Assembly: GCA_013044245.1 (NCBI GenBank) | Contig: JABEVK010000044.1 | Span: 1 to 43,827, forward strand | Direction: 5' to 3' | Source: Spirochaetales bacterium | GTDB taxonomy: Bacteria > Spirochaetota > Spirochaetia > JABEVK01 | DNA: 43,827 nt | Part shown: piece by piece, positions 34,861 to 43,827 of the stretch | Layout: each line of letters begins with the position of its first letter | Position numbering within the stretch: position 1 is the stretch's first letter | Notes under the pieces: model-generated | What the model saw: the letters and a program-made list of their open reading frames with translations, nothing else | Told to the model about the DNA's origin: nothing | The model's database searches: none | Made by a program: the position numbers and the translations under genes

Positions 34861-37023
34861 CTAGCCTACATCGGCGGGGGTCTCAATTGGCGACTCCCGA
34901 GGCAGGTCGAGTGTAAACTTTACCCCCTCATCAGGTTTTGACCAGGCCTCGATCGTGCCCCCTAATTTGCGGTGAACAAGGTTAAACACAATGTTCATCC
35001 CCAAACCAGAGCCGCCTAAGTCACGTCTCGTGGTAAAAAAAGGCTCAAAGATCTGCGTCAAAACCTCGTCTGTCATACCTTTTCCGTCATCGGCATAAAT
35101 CAGGTGTACGCGGTCTTGTTCAGCCCGAAAGGACAGCAAGATGTGCCCTTCTTGTCTCCCCTCAAATCCATGAACGCACGAGTTCATAAAGAGGTTGGTC
35201 ACAATTTGGGCAAGCGATCCTGGATAGCTAGTCATCTGCAGAGTGGGATCACCTTCTACTTGGGCTGTAACTTTCAACGAAGCATCAGGGGAACGCAGGG
35301 TAACTAACACCTCTTCAAGATAGGCTTTGAGGGAAAAGCCCCGACAGGGATCGGTGCTTTGATCCACAGAAATCATTTTGAAACTTTTGATCAGGTTCGA
35401 AGCTCGTTCCAGGTTGGCCAGAAGAATTGCGGTTGACTGATTTGCCACATCGAGATAGGCATCCAGTTCCGACCGCCGAATTTGTCCAGAATCCAAGGCC
35501 GACATCATAGTTTGCGTTCGTTCCCGTAAGTAACTGGCCGCCGTTACACCCACCCCCACCGGTGTGTTGATTTCGTGGGCAACACCTGCCACGAGCGACC
35601 CAAGCGAGGCTAGCTTTTCACGTTGAATGAGGTGATCCTGCGCTCGTTGCAATTCTACAAGACTATGCCGGAGTGCCTCATTGGACTCTGACAAAGCTTT
35701 GGTACGATTTTCAACCAAGGCTTCCAAATGATGATTCATCAATTGCAGCGCCTTTTGGGCTTCTTGAAGTTCTGAGATATCCTGAAGCATCACCAAGAGG
35801 GCCAATTGGTCCCCCTTCTCACCCAGAACCGGGGCTATGTTGACCAGCACAGACCTGAGTGAACCGTCAGGATGATGCCAGTCGCGTCGTTCGCTCCAGG
35901 CTTGGGCCGAAAAGAGTTTTGCTTCTGGCCACAGATTTGTCATCGTTGTCCACACCCGGCTAGGCTCGTCAAATCCTAGAATCTCACGAGCACCAGCGTT
36001 GATAGTTCGAACCGTGCGTTGAGGAGTAAGAACAATCATACCAATGGGAGATTGCTTGAGAACAGCCTCAAGAAAAGCGTTCGTTTCAGCAATCTGGATT
36101 TCAGAGTTTCGACGGGACGTGACGTCCATCACAATCCCAGCAATCAGGGGCGGGGAATCGGGAAGGAGAATAGGAAATTTCAGAAATTCAAACCAGGGGC
36201 CCTCCGGCCGCGAGGGAGGAGAGTTATCAAACGTGTGCGGGCCCGTTTCGAGCACCAATAAATCTTCCTCGTGGTAAAGATCAGCTTCGACGCGCTCAAA
36301 CAGATCCCATAGGGTTTTGCCAACCTTAACTTGCGGGATCCACTCTTGAAACTTGCGATTGCAATAAAGAAAGGTACCTTCTTTGTCGCGGATAAAGGCC
36401 CCTGCGGTTAACCCCTCCAAAAACAAACTCAACAAGTTGCGAGTCTGTTCAAGTTCACGTTCAACACGTCTAGACTCCGTCACATCGAGGGCAAAGACGC
36501 ACAGAATTTGGCTCCCCTCTTCGGTAAAAACCGTTAGGCGCTGATCGACGGGGATGAACCGACCATCCCAGGCAACATACGTCGAACCTTGGGCAAGCAG
36601 TGAACCTTCCGTTAAATCGTTGCGCCATCCGGCAACCCTCTCGTCAGACCAATTTTGGTCTATCAAGACGGGAGACTTTTTAAGCAAGGCCTCACGTTCG
36701 TATCCCAGAGTCCGCAAGAGTCTTTCGTTTACATCAAGAATGCGATTTTCGGCACCAACCCAATACACCATTTCGCCGCCATGATCGATCGTATAAAAAG
36801 CTCGACGCGAGCGCTGGTGATCTTTCCAGGCCATAAGCCAAGTACGTCCCCTCCACCAAAATACTCCTGCCGCTAACCAGCATAACAGCATGGTCACGAG
36901 AGCAGGGGCTTCTAAAAGGCTCACGTTGCCTTCCGAGACAATCCATAAAGGGATAACAATACCGGCCACAGCAAGTAGCAATGCCAATCCGTTGATGACA
37001 AAAAAGTGGCGGTCTAAGGCCAT
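34861..37023 (-). CDS. PAS-domain sensor histidine kinase
   Basis: A 720-residue kinase with two TM helices (7-29 and 38-57) and short periplasmic loop, so sensing is probably cytoplasmic. Three PAS-type domains follow (about 73-185, 195-303, 312-422), each ended by a DVT/DIS motif typical of PAC segments. A coiled coil (425-470) precedes the phosphoacceptor H483 in AGVAHEINTPVG. The ATPase domain has NLFMNSCVHG, DDGKGM and GGSGLGM boxes. It is the first gene of the minus-strand run with the GIY-YIG-like gene and ftsK. Its promoter (37031-37059) ends 7 bases before the ATG. Confidence 0.93.
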   Translation of the reverse strand: MALDRHFFVINGLALLLAVAGIVIPLWIVSEGNVSLLEAPALVTMLLCWLAAGVFWWRGRTWLMAWKDHQRSRRAFYTIDHGGEMVYWVGAENRILDVNERLLRTLGYEREALLKKSPVLIDQNWSDERVAGWRNDLTEGSLLAQGSTYVAWDGRFIPVDQRLTVFTEEGSQILCVFALDVTESRRVERELEQTRNLLSLFLEGLTAGAFIRDKEGTFLYCNRKFQEWIPQVKVGKTLWDLFERVEADLYHEEDLLVLETGPHTFDNSPPSRPEGPWFEFLKFPILLPDSPPLIAGIVMDVTSRRNSEIQIAETNAFLEAVLKQSPIGMIVLTPQRTVRTINAGAREILGFDEPSRVWTTMTNLWPEAKLFSAQAWSERRDWHHPDGSLRSVLVNIAPVLGEKGDQLALLVMLQDISELQEAQKALQLMNHHLEALVENRTKALSESNEALRHSLVELQRAQDHLIQREKLASLGSLVAGVAHEINTPVGVGVTAASYLRERTQTMMSALDSGQIRRSELDAYLDVANQSTAILLANLERASNLIKSFKMISVDQSTDPCRGFSLKAYLEEVLVTLRSPDASLKVTAQVEGDPTLQMTSYPGSLAQIVTNLFMNSCVHGFEGRQEGHILLSFRAEQDRVHLIYADDGKGMTDEVLTQIFEPFFTTRRDLGGSGLGMNIVFNLVHRKLGGTIEAWSKPDEGVKFTLDLPRESPIETPADVG

Positions 37024-37030
37024 ACCTTGT

Positions 37031-37059
37031 ATTATGGTGTGCTATCAGCCCGTTGTCAA
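37031..37059 (-). promoter_or_regulatory. Strong sigma70-type promoter of the PAS kinase
   Basis: On the minus strand a perfect TTGACA (37054-37059), exactly 17 bases, and CATAAT (37031-37036; five of six). The -10 box ends 7 bases before the ATG at 37023, so the transcript would have almost no leader. Confidence 0.6.
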
Positions 37060-37081
37060 AACAAGCGCGAGACAGTACTCT
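37053..37081 (+). promoter_or_regulatory. Possible thrH promoter sharing its -35 box with the divergent promoter
   Basis: TTGTCA (37053-37058), 17-base spacer, TACTCT (37076-37081), then 6 bases to the ATG at 37088. The -35 hexamer overlaps the opposite strand's TTGACA almost fully. No Shine-Dalgarno sequence precedes thrH. Confidence 0.4.
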
Positions 37082-37087
37082 AAGCCC

Positions 37088-37702
37088 ATGCTTAACGTTA
37101 TAACACTCGACTTAGAAGGGGTGCTTGTCCCCGAAATCTGGATAGAATTTAGTAAAATCACGGGGATTGCCGACTTTCGTCTCACAACACGCGAAGTTCC
37201 CGATTATGATGTTTTGATGAAAAAACGCATCGAACTGTTGGCTCAACATGGCCTTATGCTCAGTGACATTCAGGACGTCATCCGCCGTATGGAGCCGATG
37301 AACGGAGCGAAAGAATTTCTTGATCGTCTACGCCGCCAAACCCAGGTAGTGATCCTGTCCGATACATTCACCCAATTTGCCGGTCCCTTAATGGAAAAAC
37401 TCGGATTACCCACCATTTTCTGCAATACTCTCGAAGTCGGACCCAAAGGCCAAGTTACTGGCTACCGCCTTCGCCAAAAAGACGGCAAAAAACTTGCGGT
37501 TCAAGCCTTTCATTCCATGGGGTTGAAGGTTTTTGCCTCGGGTGACAGTTATAATGACACCGGCATGTTGCTCGAGGCTGATGCCGGGTTCTTCTTTTGC
37601 CCCCCGGAAAGCATTACCCTTCAGTTCCCCCAGATACCCGTAAAACGGAATTACACCGAGCTGACAGAATCTTTTGATGCGTTGTTGTCAGAAAGGTTCT
37701 GA
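37088..37702 (+). CDS. thrH: ThrH: phosphoserine phosphatase / phosphoserine:homoserine phosphotransferase
   Basis: A 204-residue HAD-superfamily enzyme matching Pseudomonas ThrH closely along its length. Motif I is [11 protein letters not shown] (from residue 8; D8 is the nucleophile and the usual second Asp is Glu, as in ThrH), then PDYDVLMK, motif II LSDTF, the Lys region RQKDGKK, and motif III GDSYND. ThrH removes phosphate from phosphoserine and can pass it to homoserine, linking serine and threonine synthesis. Frames upstream of 37088 run into the divergent kinase gene and are rejected. The last 52 bases overlap the end of the chemoreceptor gene on the other strand. Confidence 0.95.
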   Translation: MLNVITLDLEGVLVPEIWIEFSKITGIADFRLTTREVPDYDVLMKKRIELLAQHGLMLSDIQDVIRRMEPMNGAKEFLDRLRRQTQVVILSDTFTQFAGPLMEKLGLPTIFCNTLEVGPKGQVTGYRLRQKDGKKLAVQAFHSMGLKVFASGDSYNDTGMLLEADAGFFFCPPESITLQFPQIPVKRNYTELTESFDALLSERF

Positions 37703-39912
37703 ATAAAAATACCGTAGTCTTTATCCACCCGTCCAATGTGCTCTAACAGCCATTGGACGACTTTGTCCTGAATATGAATCAGGACTCCGGTATGAAAACC
37801 TTCCGTGGTCAGGCGAGAACGGATCTTTGCTAACTCCTGCATAAACTGCGAGTGAAGTTCTTTGTGACCCGACATACGAGGGTATTGATACTTCTGTTGC
37901 AACGCTTCTTCATCCGTAAAATGTTCCTGAGCATAATCCTTCATCGAATCAAACAATCGAAGGACTTCGGGCATGGCGCTGTTTTGCAAAAGGGCCACTA
38001 GCAGAGCGTTGATGCGGCGAAACAGCTCTTTGTGCTCGTCGTCCATTTGATTAATGCCCACCGAAAGCACATCTGACCAGTCAATACCAATCTTTCCCTC
38101 TGCTGTGTTGTTCTCGGCTTGTCCCAGCTGGAACTGTTCCATCTCCATCGCCAGTACCGAGTTATTGTAACGGTTTTGGTTCCCAAAGACCGAAACTTGA
38201 AGAATAACCTGATTAAGCTGACGGAGGCTTTCGGAAATGGCCTGAGTTTCCTGCGAATTGATCTGTGCCACCGCTTTAGCCCCATGGAAAGCTTTTAAGA
38301 TCTCACTTGTCCCTTCTTTCATTTCAGCCGATGAGCCTTTGACCGCCTCACTGGTTTGCATCAATGTGCCGATCGAGGACAAGATTTCGGACCCTGCTTC
38401 CGACAATTCTGCCATCGAAGTAGACACCTCTTTTAAGGCCAACGAAAACTCCCCCACTTCACTATTGATCGTTTTCAAAGCTTGACCGCTATTCTGCCCC
38501 GCTTCATGGGCCTGCTTAACCCGATCAAGAACCAGTTTGAGCGAGCTAGCAATCTTGTTGGAGTTTGCGTTTGTCCCTTCAGCTAGCTTACGAATCTCGC
38601 TGGCCACCACAGCAAAGCCTTTTCCGGCTTCTCCGGCATGGGCGGCTTCAATCGAGGCGTTGATCGCCAGCAGATTTGTTTGCGACGTGATTCCATTGAT
38701 GATATCAATGATTTGTACCATTTCATCTGTGGCATGAGCTATATCTTGAATAAAACTATTCGTCTGCAAAACTTTGGCCCCACCGTCATCGATCAAGCTG
38801 ACAATTCTCGCCATGCCCGTTGCGCGAGTTTCGGCAATTTTAGCGACACTGGACACCGAGGCCATAATTTCTTCGATCGAAGCACTAGATTTCTCGATCG
38901 CTTGGAACTGCTGGTTGACTTGCCCGGCCAAGGCGGCAATCGAAGCCATAATTTCTTCGACAGAAGAGGTGGCACCTGAAATATCCAGGTTGAGCTTTTC
39001 GGCTTGGGTTTTAAGGTTTTCGACGTTCGTCGTAATTTGTTCAACGACGTCTGCCGACTGGACAGCGGCGGCGGCTAAGTGCTCACCCAGCTTACGCCCT
39101 CGAACGCCGGTTTCTCTAATACCAACCAGGGAAACTTGAAGTTTGCTCAAAAACTGATTGAGTGCCACCGCGGATTGTCCCAGCTCGTCGTGAGAACTTT
39201 CCTCCAAACGCAGAGTGAGGTCACTCTCTCGGCTGGCTAACTTGACAAGAAGCCGCAGTTGGTGTCCCAGAACACGGGAAATTCTCAGACTGATCCAAAA
39301 CCCTATAACAATGGTTAGCACTAACCCCACGGTACCAAAAATCATCAATAGGTTTTTATAGTTGAGGGTTGCTTGTACTACCGATTTTTTTAAGGCGCTC
39401 CGTTCAGCTTGAACCGATTCGTTAATTTGCTTCAAAGAAAATTCAATTTGTTTACCTGACAGGTCAAAACTACTCATGACCCGGTCACCGCGAACTTTAG
39501 CGATCTTGTAAGCAGAAACCATGGCAACGCCGTTGTCCCAAAACTGAGGCAAAACTGCCGTATACCGTTGATAGTCCTGGAGCCGGGTTGGCGACGCATC
39601 CAGTTTTTGGAGTTCTTTTACATCCGCTTCTGCCTTCGTCCTTGCTGTATGCCCCTGAGTGATCGATTCAGGGTCATACGTCAAGCTGGCATCGGTGAGA
39701 AACTGCCATATATTGCTGGTCTGAAGACGCAGGTCTTGAACCAAATAGTCAACACGGTCTAAGGCAAAGACTTGATCAATAGCTTTATTGCTGTACGCCG
39801 TCTGAATATTGATATCGACAAGGTAGGCAACAAAGGTCGCTGAGACTATAATCGTGGCCGCAATAAGGGTCATACGGATCCCCAAATTTAGCCGAGAAGC
39901 GGGGCGATTCAC
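37651..39912 (-). CDS. Methyl-accepting chemotaxis protein with C-terminal bacteriohemerythrin
   Basis: A 753-residue chemoreceptor. TM1 is at 12-32, a helical periplasmic four-helix-type sensor at 33-187, TM2 at 188-208, HAMP at 210-262, and the signalling hairpin peaks at [16 protein letters not shown] (413-428). At the C-terminus (about 610-735) is a full hemerythrin: H627, H664, E668, H683, H687, H725 and D730, all seven di-iron ligands. Such receptors (DcrH type) respond to O2. The segments [10 protein letters not shown] (316-325) and [10 protein letters not shown] (344-353) are a 28-residue repeat, four heptads apart. The GTG start has AGGAG upstream. It stands downstream of the hybrid kinase with its own promoter. 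Confidence 0.94.
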   Translation of the reverse strand: MNRPASRLNLGIRMTLIAATIIVSATFVAYLVDINIQTAYSNKAIDQVFALDRVDYLVQDLRLQTSNIWQFLTDASLTYDPESITQGHTARTKAEADVKELQKLDASPTRLQDYQRYTAVLPQFWDNGVAMVSAYKIAKVRGDRVMSSFDLSGKQIEFSLKQINESVQAERSALKKSVVQATLNYKNLLMIFGTVGLVLTIVIGFWISLRISRVLGHQLRLLVKLASRESDLTLRLEESSHDELGQSAVALNQFLSKLQVSLVGIRETGVRGRKLGEHLAAAAVQSADVVEQITTNVENLKTQAEKLNLDISGATSSVEEIMASIAALAGQVNQQFQAIEKSSASIEEIMASVSSVAKIAETRATGMARIVSLIDDGGAKVLQTNSFIQDIAHATDEMVQIIDIINGITSQTNLLAINASIEAAHAGEAGKGFAVVASEIRKLAEGTNANSNKIASSLKLVLDRVKQAHEAGQNSGQALKTINSEVGEFSLALKEVSTSMAELSEAGSEILSSIGTLMQTSEAVKGSSAEMKEGTSEILKAFHGAKAVAQINSQETQAISESLRQLNQVILQVSVFGNQNRYNNSVLAMEMEQFQLGQAENNTAEGKIGIDWSDVLSVGINQMDDEHKELFRRINALLVALLQNSAMPEVLRLFDSMKDYAQEHFTDEEALQQKYQYPRMSGHKELHSQFMQELAKIRSRLTTEGFHTGVLIHIQDKVVQWLLEHIGRVDKDYGIFIQNLSDNNASKDSVSSV

Positions 39913-39933
39913 GATGAGTTTTCTCCTGAAACA

Positions 39934-39962
39934 ATTCTAGTTTAGACTAGAGAGATTAGCAA
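39934..39962 (-). promoter_or_regulatory. Promoter of the hemerythrin chemoreceptor
   Basis: On the minus strand TTGCTA (39957-39962), 17-base spacer and TAGAAT (39934-39939). CTAGT and ACTAG flank it as a 5-base inverted repeat over the spacer and -10 box. A normal AGGAG site follows before the GTG at 39912. Confidence 0.5.
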
Positions 39963-39996
39963 TTTAAAATGAAGAAAAACCTCAGCTATTTATAAA

Positions 39997-42324
39997 TCAG
40001 GCTTTTAAAAATGGCGCGACCACGGCTTCAAAATCCCGCAAATCTACCGCTAACTTCTCGGCCCAATGGGCGCAGGCTTCACCGTCACCGTCGCGGGCTG
40101 CTTTTTCAGCGTCGCTGGCTGTTTGACCGAGGGTTTTGGCGGTTAAGTTTAAGGCGCTCCCTTTAATAGCATGCGCCGCTTGGGCGACCTGCTCCCAGTC
40201 CCGTAGTTCCACGGCATAAATGAGCCTTTGAAGAGACTCTCGGGTGCGGGGGATAAACCGCCTCAGCAAGTTCAGAACCAAGTCGCGGTTGCCTAAAAAC
40301 ACCGATTGGGCTTCGTCCCAATCAAAAATCACCGGTCCCACCGAGGGGGATGGCATCAACGGTGGCTGATTGACTTCTAAAAAAGATCCCCGTCCCGGAA
40401 GAAACTGGACTAAAGTCTCGCGCAAATCGGCCAATTTGAAGGGCTTAGTCAAAACACCGTTCATTCCCGAGCGGAGGCAACGATCCAGTTCCCCCTTGAG
40501 CGCACTGGCTGTGACAGCCACAATGGGGCAACGAACACCGTTGTGGCGGAGGCGAGCCGCCGCTTCGTAACCATTCAACTTGGGCATCTGAATGTCCATA
40601 AAAACGAGATCAGGGTTATTCGTGCGGACGGTTTCTAAAATTTCCTTGCCATCCACAGCACTAAAAATCTCGCAACCCAGCTTGGACAACAGCACCTGAA
40701 AAAGCTCTCGGTTAATGTCATTGTCCTCGGCCAAAGCGATTTTTACTGTTTGAGGAGGAGTTTGCCCCTTTTCTTGAGGAACCGAGGGAGCTAAAGGCTT
40801 TTGCCAAAGGCCATCGAGACCTGCAGTAAGTGTTTCAACTAAAGCACGGGGATTAACGGGCTTTTCTAGAACTACCGCAGGTTCACTATCGACCGGGTAG
40901 CGTTCTTCTTGGGGGTGTTGGGGTAAAACCCTTAAAAGCACAACCGGAAGTTCCACAGGAAACCCTCTGTGCTGTAAGAGCGACAAAACACGAAAACTAT
41001 CCTCGCCGCCCAAATCCTCATCCAAAATCAGAGCCGCGGGTAAACGGTAATCCCGTTCATCCCACAACCGAAGGACCCCTGCGCCGTTTTCAGCACTGCG
41101 AACCCGAAAACCAGCCCAGCGCAAAAAGTTTTCCCACAGTAGCCTCGACGCCTCATGATCCTCAACAAGCCAAATTTCCCTACCCCGTCCTTGGCTGCCC
41201 CAGGCCAGTTCAGGATCCTGGCGACGCTGAAGTGCTACCGAAAAATAAAACTCGGTACCCTTATTTTTTTCACTGTGGTAACCGATTTCTCCGCCTTGCA
41301 TTCGTACCAGCCTCTGGCTGATGGCCAGCCCCAAGCCGGTGCCCCCGAATTGTCTGGTAGTGGAGCTGTCTCCTTGTGAAAAGGCTTGAAAGAGGGTTTC
41401 TTCTGCCGCTGGTGAAATCCCCAGTCCGGTATCTTCGACCCTCACATGGAGCATCTCACGCCCTCCGGCAATCTCTTGGTGATGAATGCGGACGAGAATA
41501 TAGCCCTTCTCGGTAAATTTGACCGCGTTAGACAGAAGGTTTACCAAAACTTGACGAAGACGGCTGGGGTCTCCCAGCCAGAGGTGCGGCACCGAGGGAT
41601 CCACGTCCAGAACCAGTTCCAAGCCCTTACGAAACGCCGCTAGCCGAACTACCCCCAAACTCGTCGCCAGCAATTCATCTAAATCGAACGGTATGGTTTC
41701 GAGCGGCATCTGCCCCGCCTCAATCTTCGAAAGATCGAGCACGTCGTTGACAAGATCTAAAAGTTGTCCGGCCGCTTCATCAATCTGGCGGGCGTAGTGC
41801 GTTTGGTCCTGGCTTAACCGGCCCGACAGAAGCAGTTCCGTCATGCCAGTAATCGTAAACAACGGGGTACGGATTTCGTGGCTCATATTGGCCAAAAACT
41901 GGCTCTTGGCCCGGTTTGCCGCTTCTGCCTGTCGTCGAGCGTCGCGGAGCTGACGTTCATTGAGCTTTTTCAGCGTAATATCTTCGACCAGTACAAACAA
42001 AACCTGTTGGCCCGACCAGGACATTTCTAAATCGCCTAACTGCAGACTCCACCAGGCCTCACGATCGTCTCGTGGTTGAAACGGCGATTCAAAATAGTAG
42101 TCAGTAGCTTGGCCCGAAACAAAGGTTTGAAAAAACGTCCGCCAACGTTCCCCTTGATCGTCTTTAAGGTGGGCGTCCAATCCTGCACCGACAATCAACC
42201 ACAGGTCTTTGTTAAGAATCCGGAGCAAGGCAGGGTTAGCCGAAAGAACCTTTCCGTCTTCTTGCAGAAAGGCCATCCCTACGGCCGACTTTTCAAAAGC
42301 CTTGGCAAAAAAGGATTCGTTCAT
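39997..42324 (-). CDS. Hybrid histidine kinase: PAS, kinase, two receivers, HPt
   Basis: A 775-residue phosphorelay kinase without TM segments. Order: PAS (5-118), dimerisation helix with H149 ([11 protein letters not shown]), ATPase (245-365; [22 protein letters not shown]), receiver 1 (383-500; D435 in ILDEDL, K489 region EKP), receiver 2 (527-643; D577 in FMDIQMP, TKP), and HPt (about 670-775; H718 in [10 protein letters not shown]). This BarA-like layout allows His-Asp-His transfer within one chain. The ATG at 42324, four bases after the stop of the two-receiver gene, is preferred to an ATG at 42348 inside it. The upstream two-receiver protein is the likely partner. Confidence 0.94.
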   Translation of the reverse strand: MNESFFAKAFEKSAVGMAFLQEDGKVLSANPALLRILNKDLWLIVGAGLDAHLKDDQGERWRTFFQTFVSGQATDYYFESPFQPRDDREAWWSLQLGDLEMSWSGQQVLFVLVEDITLKKLNERQLRDARRQAEAANRAKSQFLANMSHEIRTPLFTITGMTELLLSGRLSQDQTHYARQIDEAAGQLLDLVNDVLDLSKIEAGQMPLETIPFDLDELLATSLGVVRLAAFRKGLELVLDVDPSVPHLWLGDPSRLRQVLVNLLSNAVKFTEKGYILVRIHHQEIAGGREMLHVRVEDTGLGISPAAEETLFQAFSQGDSSTTRQFGGTGLGLAISQRLVRMQGGEIGYHSEKNKGTEFYFSVALQRRQDPELAWGSQGRGREIWLVEDHEASRLLWENFLRWAGFRVRSAENGAGVLRLWDERDYRLPAALILDEDLGGEDSFRVLSLLQHRGFPVELPVVLLRVLPQHPQEERYPVDSEPAVVLEKPVNPRALVETLTAGLDGLWQKPLAPSVPQEKGQTPPQTVKIALAEDNDINRELFQVLLSKLGCEIFSAVDGKEILETVRTNNPDLVFMDIQMPKLNGYEAAARLRHNGVRCPIVAVTASALKGELDRCLRSGMNGVLTKPFKLADLRETLVQFLPGRGSFLEVNQPPLMPSPSVGPVIFDWDEAQSVFLGNRDLVLNLLRRFIPRTRESLQRLIYAVELRDWEQVAQAAHAIKGSALNLTAKTLGQTASDAEKAARDGDGEACAHWAEKLAVDLRDFEAVVAPFLKA

Positions 42325-42328
42325 GGTC

Positions 42329-43591
42329 CTAGAAGTGCGCCCCGACACTTTCCATGGTTTTTTTTAAGATTTCATCCGGTCGGAGGGGTTTGGTAATATA
42401 GCTCTTTATGCCATACCCCATGGCCCGTAAAACGGTTTCTCGTCGTGACAACGCCGAGAGGATAATGATGGGAACGTCATGTCCCTGTTCCTTGAGCTTT
42501 TCCATTACCTCAAAACCATTCATATTAGGCATCATGAGGTCCAAAAAGACCAAATCGAGATCGGCGGGCAGGTGTTGAACGAACGAGCGTCCATCATCAA
42601 AAGTGAGGACCTGACAACCCACCGCGAGAAAGGTATTTTTGACAATTTCTTGGACGATAAAATCGTCGTCCACCACCGCAATCGTAAGGTCACCACCCTC
42701 GGTCGTCAACCGAGCGGACAATTCTGTCAGAGCAGAATCTTGATCAAACCTCAGAGCGAATGAGGTTTCTTCGCCTAAAAGTCCTTCTTGAGTCACCTTT
42801 TGCGGCAGGGTCTCTTTCAGCATCTCGTCAACCTTGGCCTTGTCGGTCAAGTCGTCCATGGCTTTGTCGAGTGTATCCGCCACAGTCATTTCGCCATATT
42901 CCCAAAATGACCGGATGGTGGCTTTCACCTCCGGGGACTGGGTTAGGACTTTGACCCATTTTACCCTGCCACGGGTAAAGTTAACGAGGATTTCGAGAAG
43001 CCGACGAAGCTTTGGTTTATCCGTTTCGCGTAATTCGAGGTTGGACAGAAGCAGAAGAAATTTGGGGAGCTCAACACGGTGAATTTGTAGTAACTCTGTT
43101 AGTTTAAAGTCCAGCAAATTGATCTTGTCGAGGTTGAACCCCAAGGCCAATTCCACAAAAACGATATCCTCGTTCATATGGGCGTCGACAATGCACGGGG
43201 TGGGATCTACTTGAACTTGAATACCTAAAAGCTCCACCAAAGCGGCCCACAAGAGGTCTAACTTCAAAGGTTTTGTAAAAAATTTACGAACATTAAACTT
43301 AGTCAGCTCCAAGAGCTTTTCTTTGCTGATCTTATTCGAGATAACAATGACGGGAATCGCCGAGGTGGTGACATCAGCTTGTTTGGTTCTTAACAAGCTC
43401 ACTAAATCTTTTTGAGAGAGATAGTAGTCGGTAATCACCAAATCGGGGCGCTGGTAGGCTAACTTGCCGGCCCCGTCTACCCCGTTACTAGCCTTAATCA
43501 CTGTCAGGCCAGCACTTTCGAGAAGGCTTCCGAGGTAATCGCGGAATAAGGTTGATTCGTCAATGATTAAGACCGATTTTGACCCACCCAT
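42329..43591 (-). CDS. Response regulator with two receivers around a middle domain
   Basis: A 420-residue protein. Receiver 1 (5-125) has D55 (VITDYY) and K108 (TKP), but its first acidic pair is only D11-E12. Receiver 2 (302-418) has D307-D309, D351 (FLDLMMP), S379 region and K401 (TKP). The middle part (about 128-290) begins IVDAHMNEDIVFVELALGFN and continues with alternating strands and helices, reminiscent of STAS-like domains; this is an impression, not an established match. There is no DNA-binding domain. The ATG overlaps the purE stop (TGATG), and the hybrid kinase follows after four bases, so the pair is very likely one phosphorelay. A TTG at 43594 is an alternative start. Confidence 0.9.
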   Translation of the reverse strand: MGGSKSVLIIDESTLFRDYLGSLLESAGLTVIKASNGVDGAGKLAYQRPDLVITDYYLSQKDLVSLLRTKQADVTTSAIPVIVISNKISKEKLLELTKFNVRKFFTKPLKLDLLWAALVELLGIQVQVDPTPCIVDAHMNEDIVFVELALGFNLDKINLLDFKLTELLQIHRVELPKFLLLLSNLELRETDKPKLRRLLEILVNFTRGRVKWVKVLTQSPEVKATIRSFWEYGEMTVADTLDKAMDDLTDKAKVDEMLKETLPQKVTQEGLLGEETSFALRFDQDSALTELSARLTTEGGDLTIAVVDDDFIVQEIVKNTFLAVGCQVLTFDDGRSFVQHLPADLDLVFLDLMMPNMNGFEVMEKLKEQGHDVPIIILSALSRRETVLRAMGYGIKSYITKPLRPDEILKKTMESVGAHF

Positions 43592-43827
43592 CAAGTGTTC
43601 CCTGCTAAATAGTCCGAGGCCCCCATTTGTTCCAACTGTTGCGCTTTGCGTTCCACCTCATTTTTTTGAACAACGGTCCAGGCCTCCAAGCGGGCACGTA
43701 AAGCCAGGTCCGTAGCACCCAGGATTCGCGCCGCCAACAACCCGGCATTTTTGCCGCCGTTAATGGCAACCGTGGCGACAGGGATTCCTCCGGGCATTTG
43801 CACAATTGACAAAAGGCTGTCTAGCCC
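43591..43827 (-). CDS. purE: PurE, N5-carboxyaminoimidazole ribonucleotide mutase, 5' end outside window
   Basis: The last 78 residues of PurE, the enzyme of purine synthesis that converts N5-CAIR to CAIR. Visible: [20 protein letters not shown], then [13 protein letters not shown], which match class I PurE; the tail is about 20 residues longer than usual and charged ([13 protein letters not shown]). The frame is open to the window edge. Its stop overlaps the start of the two-receiver gene (TGATG), so a housekeeping purine gene heads or belongs to the signalling operon. Confidence 0.93.
   Translation of the reverse strand, partial: GLDSLLSIVQMPGGIPVATVAINGGKNAGLLAARILGATDLALRARLEAWTVVQKNEVERKAQQLEQMGASDYLAGNT

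Noticed and set aside
1-43827. tRNA, rRNA, CRISPR, insertion sequence or prophage signs
   Set aside because: No cloverleaf-like GGTTCGAATCC pattern outside coding frames, no spaced direct repeats, no transposase or integrase motif, and no gap large enough for such elements was found.

Overview
The window carries about 33 protein genes packed almost without gaps. I saw no rRNA or tRNA gene, no CRISPR array, no insertion sequence and no prophage; every gap between genes is under 170 bases. Base composition looks even throughout. Several families point to a free-living or environmental spirochaete (phylum Spirochaetota, perhaps Spirochaetales): an XPB-type repair helicase followed by a large winged-helix partner as in treponemes, a SthK-like cyclic-nucleotide-gated K+ channel, a 7TM (DISM-type) adenylate cyclase, a LolA-like/beta-barrel/RND envelope operon, and a methyl-accepting protein ending in a bacteriohemerythrin. 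This placement is an inference from gene content, not from a marker gene.

Layout. 1-5830: end of an XPB helicase, a small membrane protein on the other strand, the helicase partner, a serine hydrolase and the K+ channel. 5827-8508: an unknown protein, a mini-hemerythrin with a 7TM histidine kinase, and a receiver protein read tail to tail against that kinase. 8574-16427: a secreted metallopeptidase/propeller/barrel protein divergent from a three-gene operon (periplasmic LolA-like carrier, outer-membrane barrel, RND pump); the shared control region holds two nested palindromes. 16482-22901: a LysM lipoprotein divergent from a tight run FecR-like, DedA, histidine kinase, SrkA-type kinase, pirin. 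22946-31810: lrgB-lrgA, dtd, metH with an FGGY sugar kinase, and the adenylate cyclase. 31837-37023: ftsK, a small GIY-YIG-like protein and a PAS histidine kinase. 37088-43827: thrH, then (minus strand) purE, a two-receiver protein, a hybrid kinase and the hemerythrin chemoreceptor.

Themes. (1) Signalling is dense: four histidine kinases, two receiver proteins, one chemoreceptor, one cyclase and one cNMP-gated channel. (2) Envelope biology dominates 8.5-20 kb. (3) Convergent genes often overlap at their 3' ends. (4) A set of genes without a Shine-Dalgarno sequence has a TANNNT -10-like box 6-8 nt before the start codon, suggesting leaderless transcripts. The strongest candidates for something new are the envelope trio with its symmetric divergent promoter, and the ligand-depleted mini-hemerythrin coupled to a membrane kinase.
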